From: Teichococcus aestuarii
GTDB taxonomy: Bacteria; Pseudomonadota; Alphaproteobacteria; Acetobacterales; Acetobacteraceae
Length of the DNA: 64,000 nt
Direction: 5' to 3'
NCBI RefSeq assembly: GCF_003116135.1
Contig: NZ_PDOA01000001.1
Location: 62,001 to 126,000, forward strand
Part shown: piece after piece, positions 33,446 to 41,315 of the stretch
Position numbering within the stretch: the first letter of the stretch is position 1
Layout: every line of letters starts with the position of its first letter
Program-made: the position numbers and the translations under genes
Notes under the pieces: model-generated
What the model saw: the letters and a program-made list of their open reading frames with translations, nothing else
What the model was told of the DNA's origin: nothing
Database searches by the model: none

Positions 33446-34591
33446 ATGACCGAAGACCTGCCCAACCCTGCCCTGCTGCCCTCCGGCCTCTCCGACCTGC
33501 TGCCGCCCGAGGCGGCGCGGGAGGCGGCGCTGGTGGAGGCGATGCTCGCGGTCTTCGCCAGCCATGGCTATGAGCGGGTGAAGCCGCCGCTGCTGGAATT
33601 CGAGGACAGCCTGCTGGCCGGCTCCGGCGCCGCCGTGGCCGAGCAGACCTTCCGGCTGATGGACCCGGGCAGCCACCGCATGATGGGGCTGCGCGCCGAC
33701 ACCACGCCGCAGGTGGCGCGCATCGCCGCCACCCGGCTGGCCGATGTGCCGCGCCCGCTGCGCCTTTCCTACTCCGGCCAGGTGCTGCGCGTGCAGGGCA
33801 GCCAGCTGGCGCCGGAGCGGCAGATCCCGCAGGCCGGCATCGAGCTGATCGGCGCCGATTCCGCCGAGGCGGATGCCGAGGTGGCGCTGCTCGGGGTCGA
33901 GGCGCTGGCGGCTGTCGGCATCGCCGCGCCGAGCCTCGACATCACGCTCCCCACCATGGCGCCCGCCCTGCTCGATGCCGCCGGGGTGCAGGGCGACCTC
34001 CGCCGCCGCCTCGCCCGCGCGCTGGACCGCAAGGACGCCGCCGCCGTGGCGGAGCTGGCCGCCATCGCCGGGCCGCCGGCCATCGGCCTCGCCGCGCTGC
34101 TCACCGCCGCAGGCCCCGCCGACCGGGCGCTCGCCGCGCTGCGCGACGCCGAGCTGCCGCCCGAGGCGCGCGCCATCGCCGACAACGCGGCGGCCATCGT
34201 CGCCGCCATCCGCGCCCGCGCGCCGGGCTTGCGCATCACGCTGGACCCGGTGGAGTTCCGCGGGCTGCAGTATCATGTCGGGGTGGCCTTCACCCTCTAT
34301 GGTCCGGGCAACACCGGGGAGCTCGCGCGCGGCGGCCGCTACCGCAGCGGCGAGGAGGCGGCCACGGGCATGACGCTCTATCCGGACGCGGTGCGCCGCG
34401 CGGCGCCCGCCGGGCCGCCGCCCCGCCGCGTCTTCCTCCCGCTGGGCAGCGACCCGGCGGCGGCGGCGCGGCTGCGCATGCAAGGTTTCATCACGGTGGC
34501 GGCGCTTTCGTCCGCCGACACGCCGCGGCAACTCCGCTGCGGCCACATCCTGCGCGGAGACAGCGCCGCGCCGATCGAGGAGATTGCTTGA
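33446..34591 (+). CDS. hisZ: ATP phosphoribosyltransferase regulatory subunit
   Basis: 381 residues, class II aminoacyl-tRNA synthetase-like fold without the tRNA-binding domain. Motif 2-like text is seen in [20 protein letters not shown] and [14 protein letters not shown], and [10 protein letters not shown] near the C-terminus corresponds to motif 3. HisZ pairs with the short HisG to catalyse the first step of histidine synthesis. It is shorter than HisS and directly precedes purA by 2 bases, a recurrent alphaproteobacterial arrangement. hisG is not in the window. The ATG at 33446 begins [15 protein letters not shown], a standard HisZ N-terminus. Confidence 0.9.
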   Translation: MTEDLPNPALLPSGLSDLLPPEAAREAALVEAMLAVFASHGYERVKPPLLEFEDSLLAGSGAAVAEQTFRLMDPGSHRMMGLRADTTPQVARIAATRLADVPRPLRLSYSGQVLRVQGSQLAPERQIPQAGIELIGADSAEADAEVALLGVEALAAVGIAAPSLDITLPTMAPALLDAAGVQGDLRRRLARALDRKDAAAVAELAAIAGPPAIGLAALLTAAGPADRALAALRDAELPPEARAIADNAAAIVAAIRARAPGLRITLDPVEFRGLQYHVGVAFTLYGPGNTGELARGGRYRSGEEAATGMTLYPDAVRRAAPAGPPPRRVFLPLGSDPAAAARLRMQGFITVAALSSADTPRQLRCGHILRGDSAAPIEEIA

Positions 34592-34593
34592 CC

Positions 34594-35883
34594 ATGGCCA
34601 ATGTCGCCATCATCGGCGCCCAGTGGGGCGACGAAGGCAAGGGCAAGGTCGTCGACTGGCTGGCGAGCCGGGCCGATATCGTCGTCCGCTTCCAGGGCGG
34701 CCACAATGCCGGGCACACGCTGGTGGTGGGCAACCAGACCTACAAGCTGAGCCTGCTGCCCTCCGGCGTGGTGCGCGGCAAGCTCGGCGTCATCGGCAAC
34801 GGCGTCGTGCTGGACCCGGACGCGCTGCTGGGCGAGATCTCCCGCGTGCGGGGGCAGGGGCTGGATGTCGGCCCGCACAACCTGCGCATCGCCGAGAACG
34901 TGCCGCTGATCCTGCCGCTGCACCCGGCGATCGACAAGGCGCGCGAGGAAGCCCGCGGCGAGGCCAAGATCGGCACCACCGGCCGCGGCATCGGCCCGGC
35001 CTATGAGGACAAGGTGGCGCGCCGCGCCATCCGCCTCTGTGACCTGGCGGAGCCGGAGACCCTTTCGCAGAAGCTCGACGAGCTGCTGCTGCACCACAAC
35101 ACCCTGCTCAAGGGCCTCGGCGCCGCCACCTTCGAGAAGCAGGAGCTGCTGGACAAGCTGGTGGCGCTCGCGCCCAAGCTGCTGCCCTATGCCGAGGCGG
35201 TGTGGGAGCGGCTGGACGAGGCCCGCCACAGCAACAAGCGCGTGCTGTTCGAGGGCGCCCAGGCGGTGATGCTGGACGTCGACCACGGCACCTACCCCTA
35301 CGTCACCTCCTCCAACACGGTGGCGGGCAACGCGGCGGCGGGCGCCGGCGTTGGGCCGCACAGTGTCGGCACCGTGCTCGGCATCGCCAAGGCCTACACC
35401 ACCCGCGTCGGCTCCGGCCCGTTCCCGACCGAGCTGTTCGACGATGTGGGCAAGCGGCTGGGCGAGCGCGGGCGCGAGTTCGGCACCGTCACCGGCCGGC
35501 CTCGCCGCTGCGGCTGGTTCGATGCCTGCCTGGTGCGCCAGGCGGTGAAGGTGGGCGGCATCCAGGGCCTGGCGCTGACCAAGCTCGACGTGCTGGACGG
35601 CCTGGAGGAGCTGAAGATCTGCACCGGCTACCGGATCGACGGCGAGGTGGTGAAGCGCCTGCCCGCCGCCCTCGGCGCCCAGGCCAAGGCCGAGCCGATC
35701 TACGAGACGCTCGAAGGCTGGACCCAGTCGACCCAGGGCGCGCGCTCCTGGGCGGAGCTGCCGGCCACCGCCATCAAGTACGTGAAGCGCATCGAGGAAC
35801 TGGTGGAGGCGCCGGTGACGCTGCTCTCCACCTCGCCCGAGCGCGACGACACCATCCTCGTCAGCGACCCCTTCGCGGGCTGA
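34594..35883 (+). CDS. purA: Adenylosuccinate synthase
   Basis: 429 residues. PurA joins IMP and aspartate using GTP, the first committed AMP step. The P-loop [16 protein letters not shown] (catalytic Asp), [12 protein letters not shown] (His), [15 protein letters not shown], and [15 protein letters not shown] are all intact, as is the aspartate-binding loop [13 protein letters not shown]. The ATG at 34594 gives the conserved [10 protein letters not shown] start; a TTG two codons upstream overlaps the hisZ stop and is less likely. Co-transcribed with hisZ. Confidence 0.96.
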   Translation: MANVAIIGAQWGDEGKGKVVDWLASRADIVVRFQGGHNAGHTLVVGNQTYKLSLLPSGVVRGKLGVIGNGVVLDPDALLGEISRVRGQGLDVGPHNLRIAENVPLILPLHPAIDKAREEARGEAKIGTTGRGIGPAYEDKVARRAIRLCDLAEPETLSQKLDELLLHHNTLLKGLGAATFEKQELLDKLVALAPKLLPYAEAVWERLDEARHSNKRVLFEGAQAVMLDVDHGTYPYVTSSNTVAGNAAAGAGVGPHSVGTVLGIAKAYTTRVGSGPFPTELFDDVGKRLGERGREFGTVTGRPRRCGWFDACLVRQAVKVGGIQGLALTKLDVLDGLEELKICTGYRIDGEVVKRLPAALGAQAKAEPIYETLEGWTQSTQGARSWAELPATAIKYVKRIEELVEAPVTLLSTSPERDDTILVSDPFAG

Positions 35884-35891
35884 GGCGATGG

Positions 35892-35914
35892 GCCAGGGGG
35901 CCACGCCCCCTGGC
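35892..35914 (+). terminator. Hairpin downstream of purA
   Basis: GCCAGGGGGC and GCCCCCTGGC form a 10-bp stem around a 3-base loop, 8 bases after the purA stop. The flanking C-rich sequence repeats part of the arm. No T run follows, so termination efficiency is uncertain. Confidence 0.5.
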
Positions 35915-35987
35915 GCCCCCTGCCTGCAGCGGGGCAACCGGAACCGGTGACCGGCCGTTTTCCTGCCATCCCTTCATGGAGGCAGGC

Positions 35988-36494
35988 ATGGCCGGCACCG
36001 CCCGGAAGACCGATCCCGAACTCTGGGAGACGGTCAAGGCCAAGGTCACGCGCGAGGACAAGGGCGGCAGGCCCGGTCAGTGGTCCGCGCGCAAGGCGCA
36101 GCGCGCCACCGCCGAATACAAGGCGGCGGGCGGCGGCTACAAAGGCGCCAGGAGCGCCGACAACCATCTGAAGCAGTGGCAGGACGAGGATTGGGGCACC
36201 CGCTCCGGCGCGAAGAGCGCCGAGACGGGGGAGCGCTACCTTCCGCGCAAGGCGCGCGAGACCCTCAGCAAGGGTGAATACGACCGCAGCACCGCCAAGA
36301 AGCGGGCGGATACGCGCAAGGGCCGCCAGTTCAGCGCCCAGCCGCCGGATGTGGCGCGCAAGGCCGCCCGCGCCCGTGCCAGCGAAGCCCCCACGCGCGA
36401 GACGCTGATGCAGGAGGCGCGCCGCCGCGACATCCGCGGCCGCTCCCGCATGACCAAGGCGCAGCTTCAGGAAGCCCTGGAGAAGCACGCATGA
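35988..36494 (+). CDS. DUF5872-type small basic protein
   Basis: 168 residues, highly charged. The N-terminal region WETVKAKVTREDKGGRPGQW, the SARKAQRATAEYKAAGGGYK segment and the WQDEDWGTRSG motif match a conserved domain that I recall as DUF5872. The C-terminal end (RRRDIRGRSRMTKAQLQEAL) resembles a SAP/Rho_N-like nucleic-acid-binding helix-turn. GGAGG lies 5 bases before ATG 35988; an in-frame ATG at 35976 is less well placed. It overlaps the DUF3140 gene by 4 bases. Likely a stress or DNA-associated protein; function unknown. Confidence 0.75.
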   Translation: MAGTARKTDPELWETVKAKVTREDKGGRPGQWSARKAQRATAEYKAAGGGYKGARSADNHLKQWQDEDWGTRSGAKSAETGERYLPRKARETLSKGEYDRSTAKKRADTRKGRQFSAQPPDVARKAARARASEAPTRETLMQEARRRDIRGRSRMTKAQLQEALEKHA

Positions 36495-36844
36495 GCGGCG
36501 ACCGCGACGAGACCATCGTGGAATTCCGCAAGGTGGTGAACATGGCGCCCGCCGCGCTGCGCGAATGGCTTGGCGGCGAGGAAAGCCAGAGCGTCGGCAT
36601 GACGCCGGAGGGCGAGAGGGTCACCGGCAAGGGGCAGGGGGAGGCGGTGGGCCACCGGATGGGCCAGCGCATCCTGGAGATCAAGGCGCGCAGGCAGGCG
36701 GATCTGTCGGAGGAAGACCTGGCCGACATGCGCAAGGTCATCGGCTACGTCCACCGCCATGGCAAGCAGCGCCCGAAGGGCGATGTGACGGACACGCGCT
36801 GGCGCCATAGCCTGATGAACTGGGGCCACGACCCGCTCGCCTGA
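36491..36844 (+). CDS. DUF3140-type small protein
   Basis: 117 residues. The pattern VNMAPAALREWLGGEESQSVG near the N-terminus and MRKVIGYVHRHGKQRPKGD with TRWRHSLMNWGHDP at the C-terminus fit the DUF3140 family, found in bacteria with DNA-bound or stress contexts. Its ATG overlaps the previous stop by 4 bases (ATGA), so the two are coupled. A DNA-binding role is suggested by the WRHSLMNWGHD end, but not shown. Converges with rpoH; two hairpins lie between them. Confidence 0.75.
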   Translation: MSGDRDETIVEFRKVVNMAPAALREWLGGEESQSVGMTPEGERVTGKGQGEAVGHRMGQRILEIKARRQADLSEEDLADMRKVIGYVHRHGKQRPKGDVTDTRWRHSLMNWGHDPLA

Positions 36845-36866
36845 AACGCCTCCGCCTGAAACGCTT

Positions 36867-36887
36867 CGGGGCGCCAGTGGCGCCCCG
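36867..36887. terminator. Hairpin after the DUF3140 gene, shared with convergent rpoH
   Basis: A 9-bp stem CGGGGCGCC / GGCGCCCCG (36867-36875 with 36879-36887) with a 3-base loop lies 23 bases beyond the DUF3140 stop. It is symmetric and could stop transcripts from either side. No T run. Confidence 0.45.
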
Positions 36888-36917
36888 GAACTGCCGTGCG
36901 AGAGAGGGAGGCGGGTT

Positions 36918-36942
36918 CCAGGGGAAGGCCTGCTTCCCCTGG
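36918..36942 (-). terminator. Hairpin just downstream of rpoH
   Basis: CCAGGGGAAG and CTTCCCCTGG form a perfect 10-bp stem with a 5-base loop, 3 bases after the rpoH stop codon on the minus strand. On the plus strand it is followed by TTCTCACT, so it may also work for the DUF3140 transcript. Confidence 0.55.
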
Positions 36943-36945
36943 TTC

Positions 36946-37830
36946 TCACTCGGCCGTCAGGCGGCGTTCCATGATCTGCGTCTTCATGCTCTTCTGGAGC
37001 TTCTCGAAGGCGCGCACCTCGATCTGCCGCACCCGCTCGCGCGAGATGTTGTACTGCTGCGACAGCTCCTCGAGCGTGGTCGGCTCGTCCTTGAGGCGGC
37101 GCTCGATCAGGATATGGCGCTCGCGCTCGTTGAGCGTCTTCAGAGCCTCACCGAGAAGCTCGCGGCGGTTGGACATGTCCTGCCGCTCGGCGATCTCGGA
37201 TTCCTGGCTCTCGCTCTCATCGACCAGCCAATCCTGCCATTCGCCCTCGCTGTCGGCCCGCACCGGGGCATTCAGCGAATTGTCGGGCGAGGCCAGGCGG
37301 CGGTTCATCGACACCACGTCCTGCTCGGGAACCTGCAGCACGCGGGCGATCTTCTCCACCTGCTCCGGCTGCAGGTCGCCCTCTTCCAGGGCGGCCATCT
37401 GGCCCTTCAGGCGGCGCAGGTTGAAGAACAGCTTCTTCTGCGCGGCCGTGGTGCCCATCTTCACGAGCGACCACGAATGCAGGATGTACTCTTGGATCGC
37501 GGCACGGATCCACCACATGGCATAAGTGGCCAGGCGGAAGCCACGGTCGGGATCGAAGCGGCGGACAGCCTGCATCATGCCGACATTGCCCTCGCTGATC
37601 AGCTCACCGACGGGCAGGCCGTAGCCACGATAGCCCATGGCGATCTTCGCCACGAGGCGCAGATGCGAGGTGACGAGACGATGCGCGGCCTGCTGGTCGC
37701 CATTGTCCTTCCACTCCTTCGCCAGGCGGAATTCCTCCTCCGGCGAAAGCATGGGGAATTTGCGGATCTCCTGGAGGTAGCGGGAAAGATTGCCCTCAGG
37801 AGCAATAGGGATCATTGAAGTGGAAGCCAT
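36946..37830 (-). CDS. rpoH: RNA polymerase sigma factor RpoH (sigma-32, heat shock)
   Basis: 294 residues. RpoH directs transcription of heat-shock and proteostasis genes. Region 2 reads ISEGNVGMMQAVRRFDPDRG, with the TYAMWWIRAAIQEYIL core and the diagnostic RpoH box QKKLFFNLRRLKG; region 4.2 ends in TLEELSQQYNISRERVRQIE. An ATG at 37839 (three codons earlier) lies close to AGGAGG, while ATG 37830 is 12 bases from it; either could be the start. No ROSE-type leader hairpin is evident. Single rpoH seen in the window; alphaproteobacteria may have a second copy elsewhere. Its upstream neighbour rluD is on the same strand but ends in its own terminator. Confidence 0.93.
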   Translation of the reverse strand: MASTSMIPIAPEGNLSRYLQEIRKFPMLSPEEEFRLAKEWKDNGDQQAAHRLVTSHLRLVAKIAMGYRGYGLPVGELISEGNVGMMQAVRRFDPDRGFRLATYAMWWIRAAIQEYILHSWSLVKMGTTAAQKKLFFNLRRLKGQMAALEEGDLQPEQVEKIARVLQVPEQDVVSMNRRLASPDNSLNAPVRADSEGEWQDWLVDESESQESEIAERQDMSNRRELLGEALKTLNERERHILIERRLKDEPTTLEELSQQYNISRERVRQIEVRAFEKLQKSMKTQIMERRLTAE

Positions 37831-38030
37831 GGTCAGCATCTGCCTCCTGCACCGGCCGGGAGCCCCTGTGACGGCGAGCTCCGGGCGATAGGTCCGGTCG
37901 TCCCCGCGCAAGCCCTGACGCGCCGACCCGTCCAGGGGTCACAAGAATAAGGACGGTTCCGACGGCCGCGCCTTGGTGGTGGCACCCGGCGTTGGCGACA
38001 GGTGAACGCTACTCTTGTTGGCCGGGTTGC

Positions 38031-38059
38031 GCAAGAAAATCCCGACTGTAATAGTCGGG
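38031..38059 (-). terminator. Rho-independent terminator of the RluD-type gene
   Basis: On the minus strand a 7-bp stem CCCGACT / AGTCGGG with a 5-base loop (38059-38041) starts right after the stop codon and runs into ATTTTCTTGC (38040-38031). The stem and T run make a canonical intrinsic terminator that isolates rluD from rpoH. Confidence 0.8.
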
Positions 38060-39052
38060 TTACGCCGGGTTACTGTCCAGCAATGTGAGAAGGGCCTGCA
38101 TGTCGGGCGGCAAGGGCGCGGAGAACCGTAGCGCAGCGCCGGTTACGGGATGGTTAAAGCCAAGGGTTTCAGCGTGTAGCGCCTGCCGCGGAAAGGCCAG
38201 CAGCGTGTCCCGCGCCGCGTCCGGCAGACCCTTCGCGGCGGCCGGCAAGCGCCGCAGATAGACCGGATCCCCCACCAGCGGATGGCCGATATGCGACAGG
38301 TGCACACGGATCTGGTGGGTCCGGCCCGTGGCGAGTCGGCACCGCAGCAGGGCGCAGGCACTGCTCCAGGCACGTTCCGTCACGAAGCGTGTCAGCGCCG
38401 GCTTGCCGCCCCGGCTCACCACGGCCATGCGCTTGCGGTCGGTCGGGTGGCGGCCGACCGGCGCCTCGATCTCCCCCTGCCGCTTCGCGGGCACGCCCCA
38501 GGCCAGCGCCAGGTAGGACCGCTCCAGGTCGCGGTTGGCGAAGGCCTCGGAGAGGATCTGGTGCGCCACCGCGCTCTTCGCCACCACCATCACCCCGGAG
38601 GTGTCCTTGTCCAGACGGTGGACGATGCCCGGCCGCCTCTCGCCGCCGATGCCGGTCAGCTCCTCGCCCGCATGGGCGAGGAGGGCGTTCACCAGCGTGC
38701 CGTCCTGGTTGCCGGGGGCAGGGTGCACCACCAGCCCCGCCGGCTTGTCCAGCACGATCAGGTGGGCATCCTCGAACAGGATGGTCAGGGGAATGTCCTG
38801 GGCCAGCGGCGTGGCCGGCAGGGCCGCGGGCGGCGCCACGCGGTACAGCGCGCCGGGCCGCACCGCCTCGGACGGGTCGGTCAGCGGCGCGCCGTCGCGC
38901 GTCACATGCCCCGCCTCCATCAGCGCCTTGACGCGGGAGCGGGACAACGTGCCTATCGCGCCGGCCAGGAACCGGTCGGCGCGGCTGCCCGCATCGCCGG
39001 GGCCGGCGAGTATGTCATGGGGGCCGTCCGGCATGGGGCCGGGCTCGGCCAT
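38060..39052 (-). CDS. rluD: RluA/RluD-family 23S rRNA pseudouridine synthase
   Basis: 330 residues. An S4-type RNA-binding domain (SRADRFLAGAIGTLSRSRVK) is followed by the RluA catalytic domain with the Asp in HRLDKDTSGVMVVAK, plus YLALAWG and TGRTHQIRVHLSHIGHPLVG. RluD modifies U1911, U1915 and U1917 of helix 69; the exact target (RluD versus RluC) is not certain from sequence. The ATG at 39052 starts MAEPGPMPDGPHD; the 39034 ATG is an alternative. The divergent small membrane protein gene starts only a few bases away, so promoters must lie inside the coding sequences. Followed by an intrinsic terminator. Confidence 0.85.
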   Translation of the reverse strand: MAEPGPMPDGPHDILAGPGDAGSRADRFLAGAIGTLSRSRVKALMEAGHVTRDGAPLTDPSEAVRPGALYRVAPPAALPATPLAQDIPLTILFEDAHLIVLDKPAGLVVHPAPGNQDGTLVNALLAHAGEELTGIGGERRPGIVHRLDKDTSGVMVVAKSAVAHQILSEAFANRDLERSYLALAWGVPAKRQGEIEAPVGRHPTDRKRMAVVSRGGKPALTRFVTERAWSSACALLRCRLATGRTHQIRVHLSHIGHPLVGDPVYLRRLPAAAKGLPDAARDTLLAFPRQALHAETLGFNHPVTGAALRFSAPLPPDMQALLTLLDSNPA

Positions 39053-39056
39053 TTCG

Positions 39057-39371
39057 GTGCGGGGGGTGTCGGTGCGCGGGCTCAAGATTCTTGTGGTGGT
39101 GATGGGGGTGATGATCATCGTCGCCACGGTGGCGCTGGTGGTGGCGCTGGTGCAGCGGATGAACAGCGCCGCCGGCGGGGTCGCCAACGGGATCGCCAGC
39201 GGGGTTAGCACGGATCTCGCCCTGCGCCAGCCGCCTGGTTCGCGGATCGGTCAGATCGCCGTGCTGGATGGCCGGCTGGCCGTGTGGGTGGAGCGGCCCG
39301 ATGGCGCGCGGATCCTGCTGGTCGATCCGCGGGGCGGCCGCGTGGCCGGGGAGATCCGCCTGGGCGAGTGA
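39057..39371 (+). CDS. Small single-pass membrane protein, probably DUF6476-like
   Basis: About 104 residues if started at GTG 39057. One transmembrane helix ([20 protein letters not shown]) near the N-terminus is followed by a mature domain ending [16 protein letters not shown]. The pattern of a short membrane protein placed divergently from an RluD gene is common in alphaproteobacteria, and I recall it as DUF6476. Start is uncertain: ATG 39033 (overlapping rluD) and GTG 39057, 39066 or 39072 are all in frame; the GTG codons are favoured by a GGGGGG stretch. Function unknown. Confidence 0.6.
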   Translation: MRGVSVRGLKILVVVMGVMIIVATVALVVALVQRMNSAAGGVANGIASGVSTDLALRQPPGSRIGQIAVLDGRLAVWVERPDGARILLVDPRGGRVAGEIRLGE

Positions 39372-39397
39372 GCCCGGGCTGCCGGAGGAGGAGGCCG

Positions 39398-39622
39398 ATG
39401 CCGCACCAGAAGCCGAACCTGCCGCAGAAGCCCTGCGCCGGCTGCGGCCGGCCTTTCGCCTGGCGCCGGAAGTGGGCGCGGGTGTGGGATGAGGTGCGCT
39501 TCTGCAGCCAGGCCTGCCGCGATGGGCGGCATCCCGCCGCCAAGGCGGCGGCACGGGAAAAAAGCGTTCCGGATGCGGAAATGGAACTTCGGCCTCTTGA
39601 TCGGGGCCGCACCACCCGATAG
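39398..39622 (+). CDS. DUF2256 zinc-ribbon small protein
   Basis: 74 residues. The domain reads [20 protein letters not shown] then [18 protein letters not shown]: two CxxC-like pairs (CAGC and CSQAC) with Arg/Trp-rich text in between, matching DUF2256. Probably binds zinc and perhaps RNA or protein. GGAGGAGGA stands about 6 bases upstream of the ATG. It is 26 bases after the small membrane protein and could be co-transcribed with it; the tRNA gene follows after 24 bases. The last 20 residues are unconserved. Confidence 0.78.
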   Translation: MPHQKPNLPQKPCAGCGRPFAWRRKWARVWDEVRFCSQACRDGRHPAAKAAAREKSVPDAEMELRPLDRGRTTR

Positions 39623-39646
39623 AAGCCCCCTCACACGACGCCTCCA

Positions 39647-39722
39647 GTCCCCTTCGTCTAGAGGCCTAGGACACCGCCCTCTCACGGCGGTAACAGGGGT
39701 TCGAATCCCCTAGGGGACGCCA
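39647..39722 (+). tRNA. tRNA-Glu (anticodon CUC)
   Basis: A 76-base gene with CCA encoded. The acceptor stem GTCCCCT (39647-39653) pairs with AGGGGAC (39712-39718), discriminator G, then CCA. The anticodon loop CTCTCAC is closed by CCGCC / GGCGG, giving CUC at positions 34-36. The T arm carries GGTTCGAATCC. It follows the DUF2256 gene by 24 bases on the same strand. Confidence 0.96.
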
Positions 39723-40148
39723 AGGCTTTGTAGCCCTGGCCCGGTCTGGGCGTCTGTACATCCTTCCAAACGATCCTCCGCCGATGGCTGCCGTGCCTGG
39801 CCGGAGGCATATGCCTGCGGCATGGCCGCGGCTGCCGGGCAGGCCGTTCGGCGGGCCTTCGGGCGCTGCCGTAAACGCCCCGTGGCCTGCGCTGGCTGCT
39901 CAAGGCGGCGCGCGCACACGGCCCCCGCCAAGCGGAGACGGGGCCTGCGCAACAGCTCTGTTACAGACGCTTAACCGGATAACCCGGATCACAAGCTCGA
40001 GCACCTTGCTGCGTAATGAGTCTCAGACATGATCCGTGGATGAGAATTCACCAATTAACTGAATTTGTCGAAATCTTGCGATGATATGCTGCGCTGCTCC
40101 TGCCGTCCCGGTGGGTGCATCCACAAAAAGCACGGCAGCTCTCCGTCC
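39723..40148. other. Intergenic region between tRNA-Glu and the FemAB-like gene
   Basis: No gene is supported in these 426 bases. The last 150 or so bases (from about 39990) are markedly AT-richer than the surroundings, with CAATTAACTGAATTTG near 40052-40067, so they probably hold the promoter of the downstream gene, but no hexamer pair with good spacing was found. No repeat of the tRNA 3-prime end was seen, so there is no sign of an integration site. Confidence 0.5.
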
Positions 40149-41219
40149 ATGTCGACAAACCTCGTCATCTCCGACTGCGCCGCCGGCGTGGCGGAATGGG
40201 ACCGTTTTGCGCAGCGTTGCGGAGCTTCGTTTCGCTGCGCGCACGGGGCCCTGGCCCTCTGGCAGCTCGATCATCACCTGCCTTACCGGCTCCGCCTGCT
40301 CGAGATCCACGCGGTGCGTGGTGGCGAGCGGCGGAAGATCGGCCAGTGTGCCGTGGGCATCAGCCTGCGGCGGCGGGTCTTCGCCGATAGCCTGCAATTG
40401 CTGCCCGAGGAGCAGCAGCTGTGGCCCGAGGCGATGCAGGCGGTGCTCGGCCGGCTCGGGGCGGGCGAGTATCATTATGGCTCGCAATGGAGCCTCGAAG
40501 CGCCGCGCGAGGCCGATCTGGCCGCGATCCCCGGCGTCACCGTCACCGCGGTCGAGCCCATCACCGTGCATGCGGTCTCGTTCCGGGAATGGGGCAGCTG
40601 GGAGGCCTATCTGCGCGGCCTCAGCAGCAATGCCCGGCGCAACGCCAAGCGGGCGCAGGAGCAGTTCGCCGACCTGGCGGTGGAGATCCGGCAGGGGCGG
40701 GAGACGCTGCGCCGCTGGCCCGCCCTGCAGGCGCTGAAATCCATGCTGGCGGAGCGCAAGCAGCTCGACTTCCGGCTGGCGCGGCATTTCCTGCGCTTCG
40801 CCATGCGGCTGATGGCGCTGCGGCAGAACAACTTCCTCGCCGTGGCGCGGGGCGGCGGCGAGGACATGGCCGCCTTCGCGGGCATCGATTTCGGCCCCAA
40901 CACCTACTTCCTGGAATCCGGCGCGCGGGATACGCGCAACGGCACCGGCTGGCACCTGATGCTGACGATGCTGCAGCGGGCCTATGGCCGCGCGCCGGGG
41001 GGCTATTTCGTCATGGGCGCCCAGTATGCGCGCGACCCGGCCGATGAGGGGCTGCACTTCTCGCGCCGCCAGTGCCGCGCCGCGTTCCTGCCGACCAGCG
41101 AGGTCTCCTTCCGCTACGTCGCCGTCATGCCGAGCAACGTCGTGCCGTTGCAGCCGCTGCGCGCCGATCCGGTCCTGCCGGTGGAGGCTGAGGCGCTGAT
41201 CGCCGCCCGCACCGGCTGA
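40149..41219 (+). CDS. FemAB/BioF2-like GNAT-fold acyltransferase
   Basis: 356 residues. The C-terminal half contains WEAYLRGLSSNARRNAKRAQ, a helix typical of FemAB-like and BioF2-like acetyltransferases, followed by the GNAT-like core (MRLMALRQNNFLAVARGGG, then FLESGARDTRNGTGWHLM). It lacks a signal peptide. Such proteins transfer acyl or aminoacyl groups to small molecules or polysaccharides. It stands alone between a tRNA and gltA, with AT-rich DNA in front, so an accessory acquisition is possible. The start at 40149 (MSTNLVISDC) is preferred over longer frames without support. Precise substrate unknown. Confidence 0.65.
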   Translation: MSTNLVISDCAAGVAEWDRFAQRCGASFRCAHGALALWQLDHHLPYRLRLLEIHAVRGGERRKIGQCAVGISLRRRVFADSLQLLPEEQQLWPEAMQAVLGRLGAGEYHYGSQWSLEAPREADLAAIPGVTVTAVEPITVHAVSFREWGSWEAYLRGLSSNARRNAKRAQEQFADLAVEIRQGRETLRRWPALQALKSMLAERKQLDFRLARHFLRFAMRLMALRQNNFLAVARGGGEDMAAFAGIDFGPNTYFLESGARDTRNGTGWHLMLTMLQRAYGRAPGGYFVMGAQYARDPADEGLHFSRRQCRAAFLPTSEVSFRYVAVMPSNVVPLQPLRADPVLPVEAEALIAARTG

Positions 41220-41285
41220 ACTGCCCTGAAATGCAGCGCCCCGCCGCGGCAGGGCCGGGCGGGGCGTGTTCCAGTGCGTTGCCGG

Positions 41286-41307
41286 GCCCCGGGCGCGCGC
41301 CCGGGGC
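41286..41307. terminator. 22-bp perfect palindrome between convergent genes
   Basis: Between the FemAB-like stop (41219) and the gltA stop (41316, minus strand) lies a perfect 22-base palindrome (41286-41307) with arm GCCCCGGGCGC. A further GC-rich stem (GCCCCGCC / GGCGGGGC) sits at about 41238-41266. Together they probably act as a bidirectional terminator, although neither has a T run. Confidence 0.5.
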
Positions 41308-41315
41308 GGCCGGGT

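Noticed and set aside
29226-33449. A 1407-codon open frame on the plus strand opposite the DUF2126 gene
   Set aside because: It is a GC-rich shadow: composition is His/Gln/Arg/Gly low complexity with no domain, and the minus-strand gene has clear transglutaminase and DUF2126 motifs.
35940-35959. EcfG promoter before the DUF5872 gene (GGAAC then CGTT)
   Set aside because: The spacer is 11 bases, well short of the required 16-17.
39647-41219. Integration of a genomic island at tRNA-Glu
   Set aside because: No integrase, no direct repeat of the tRNA 3-prime end and only one gene before the housekeeping gltA.
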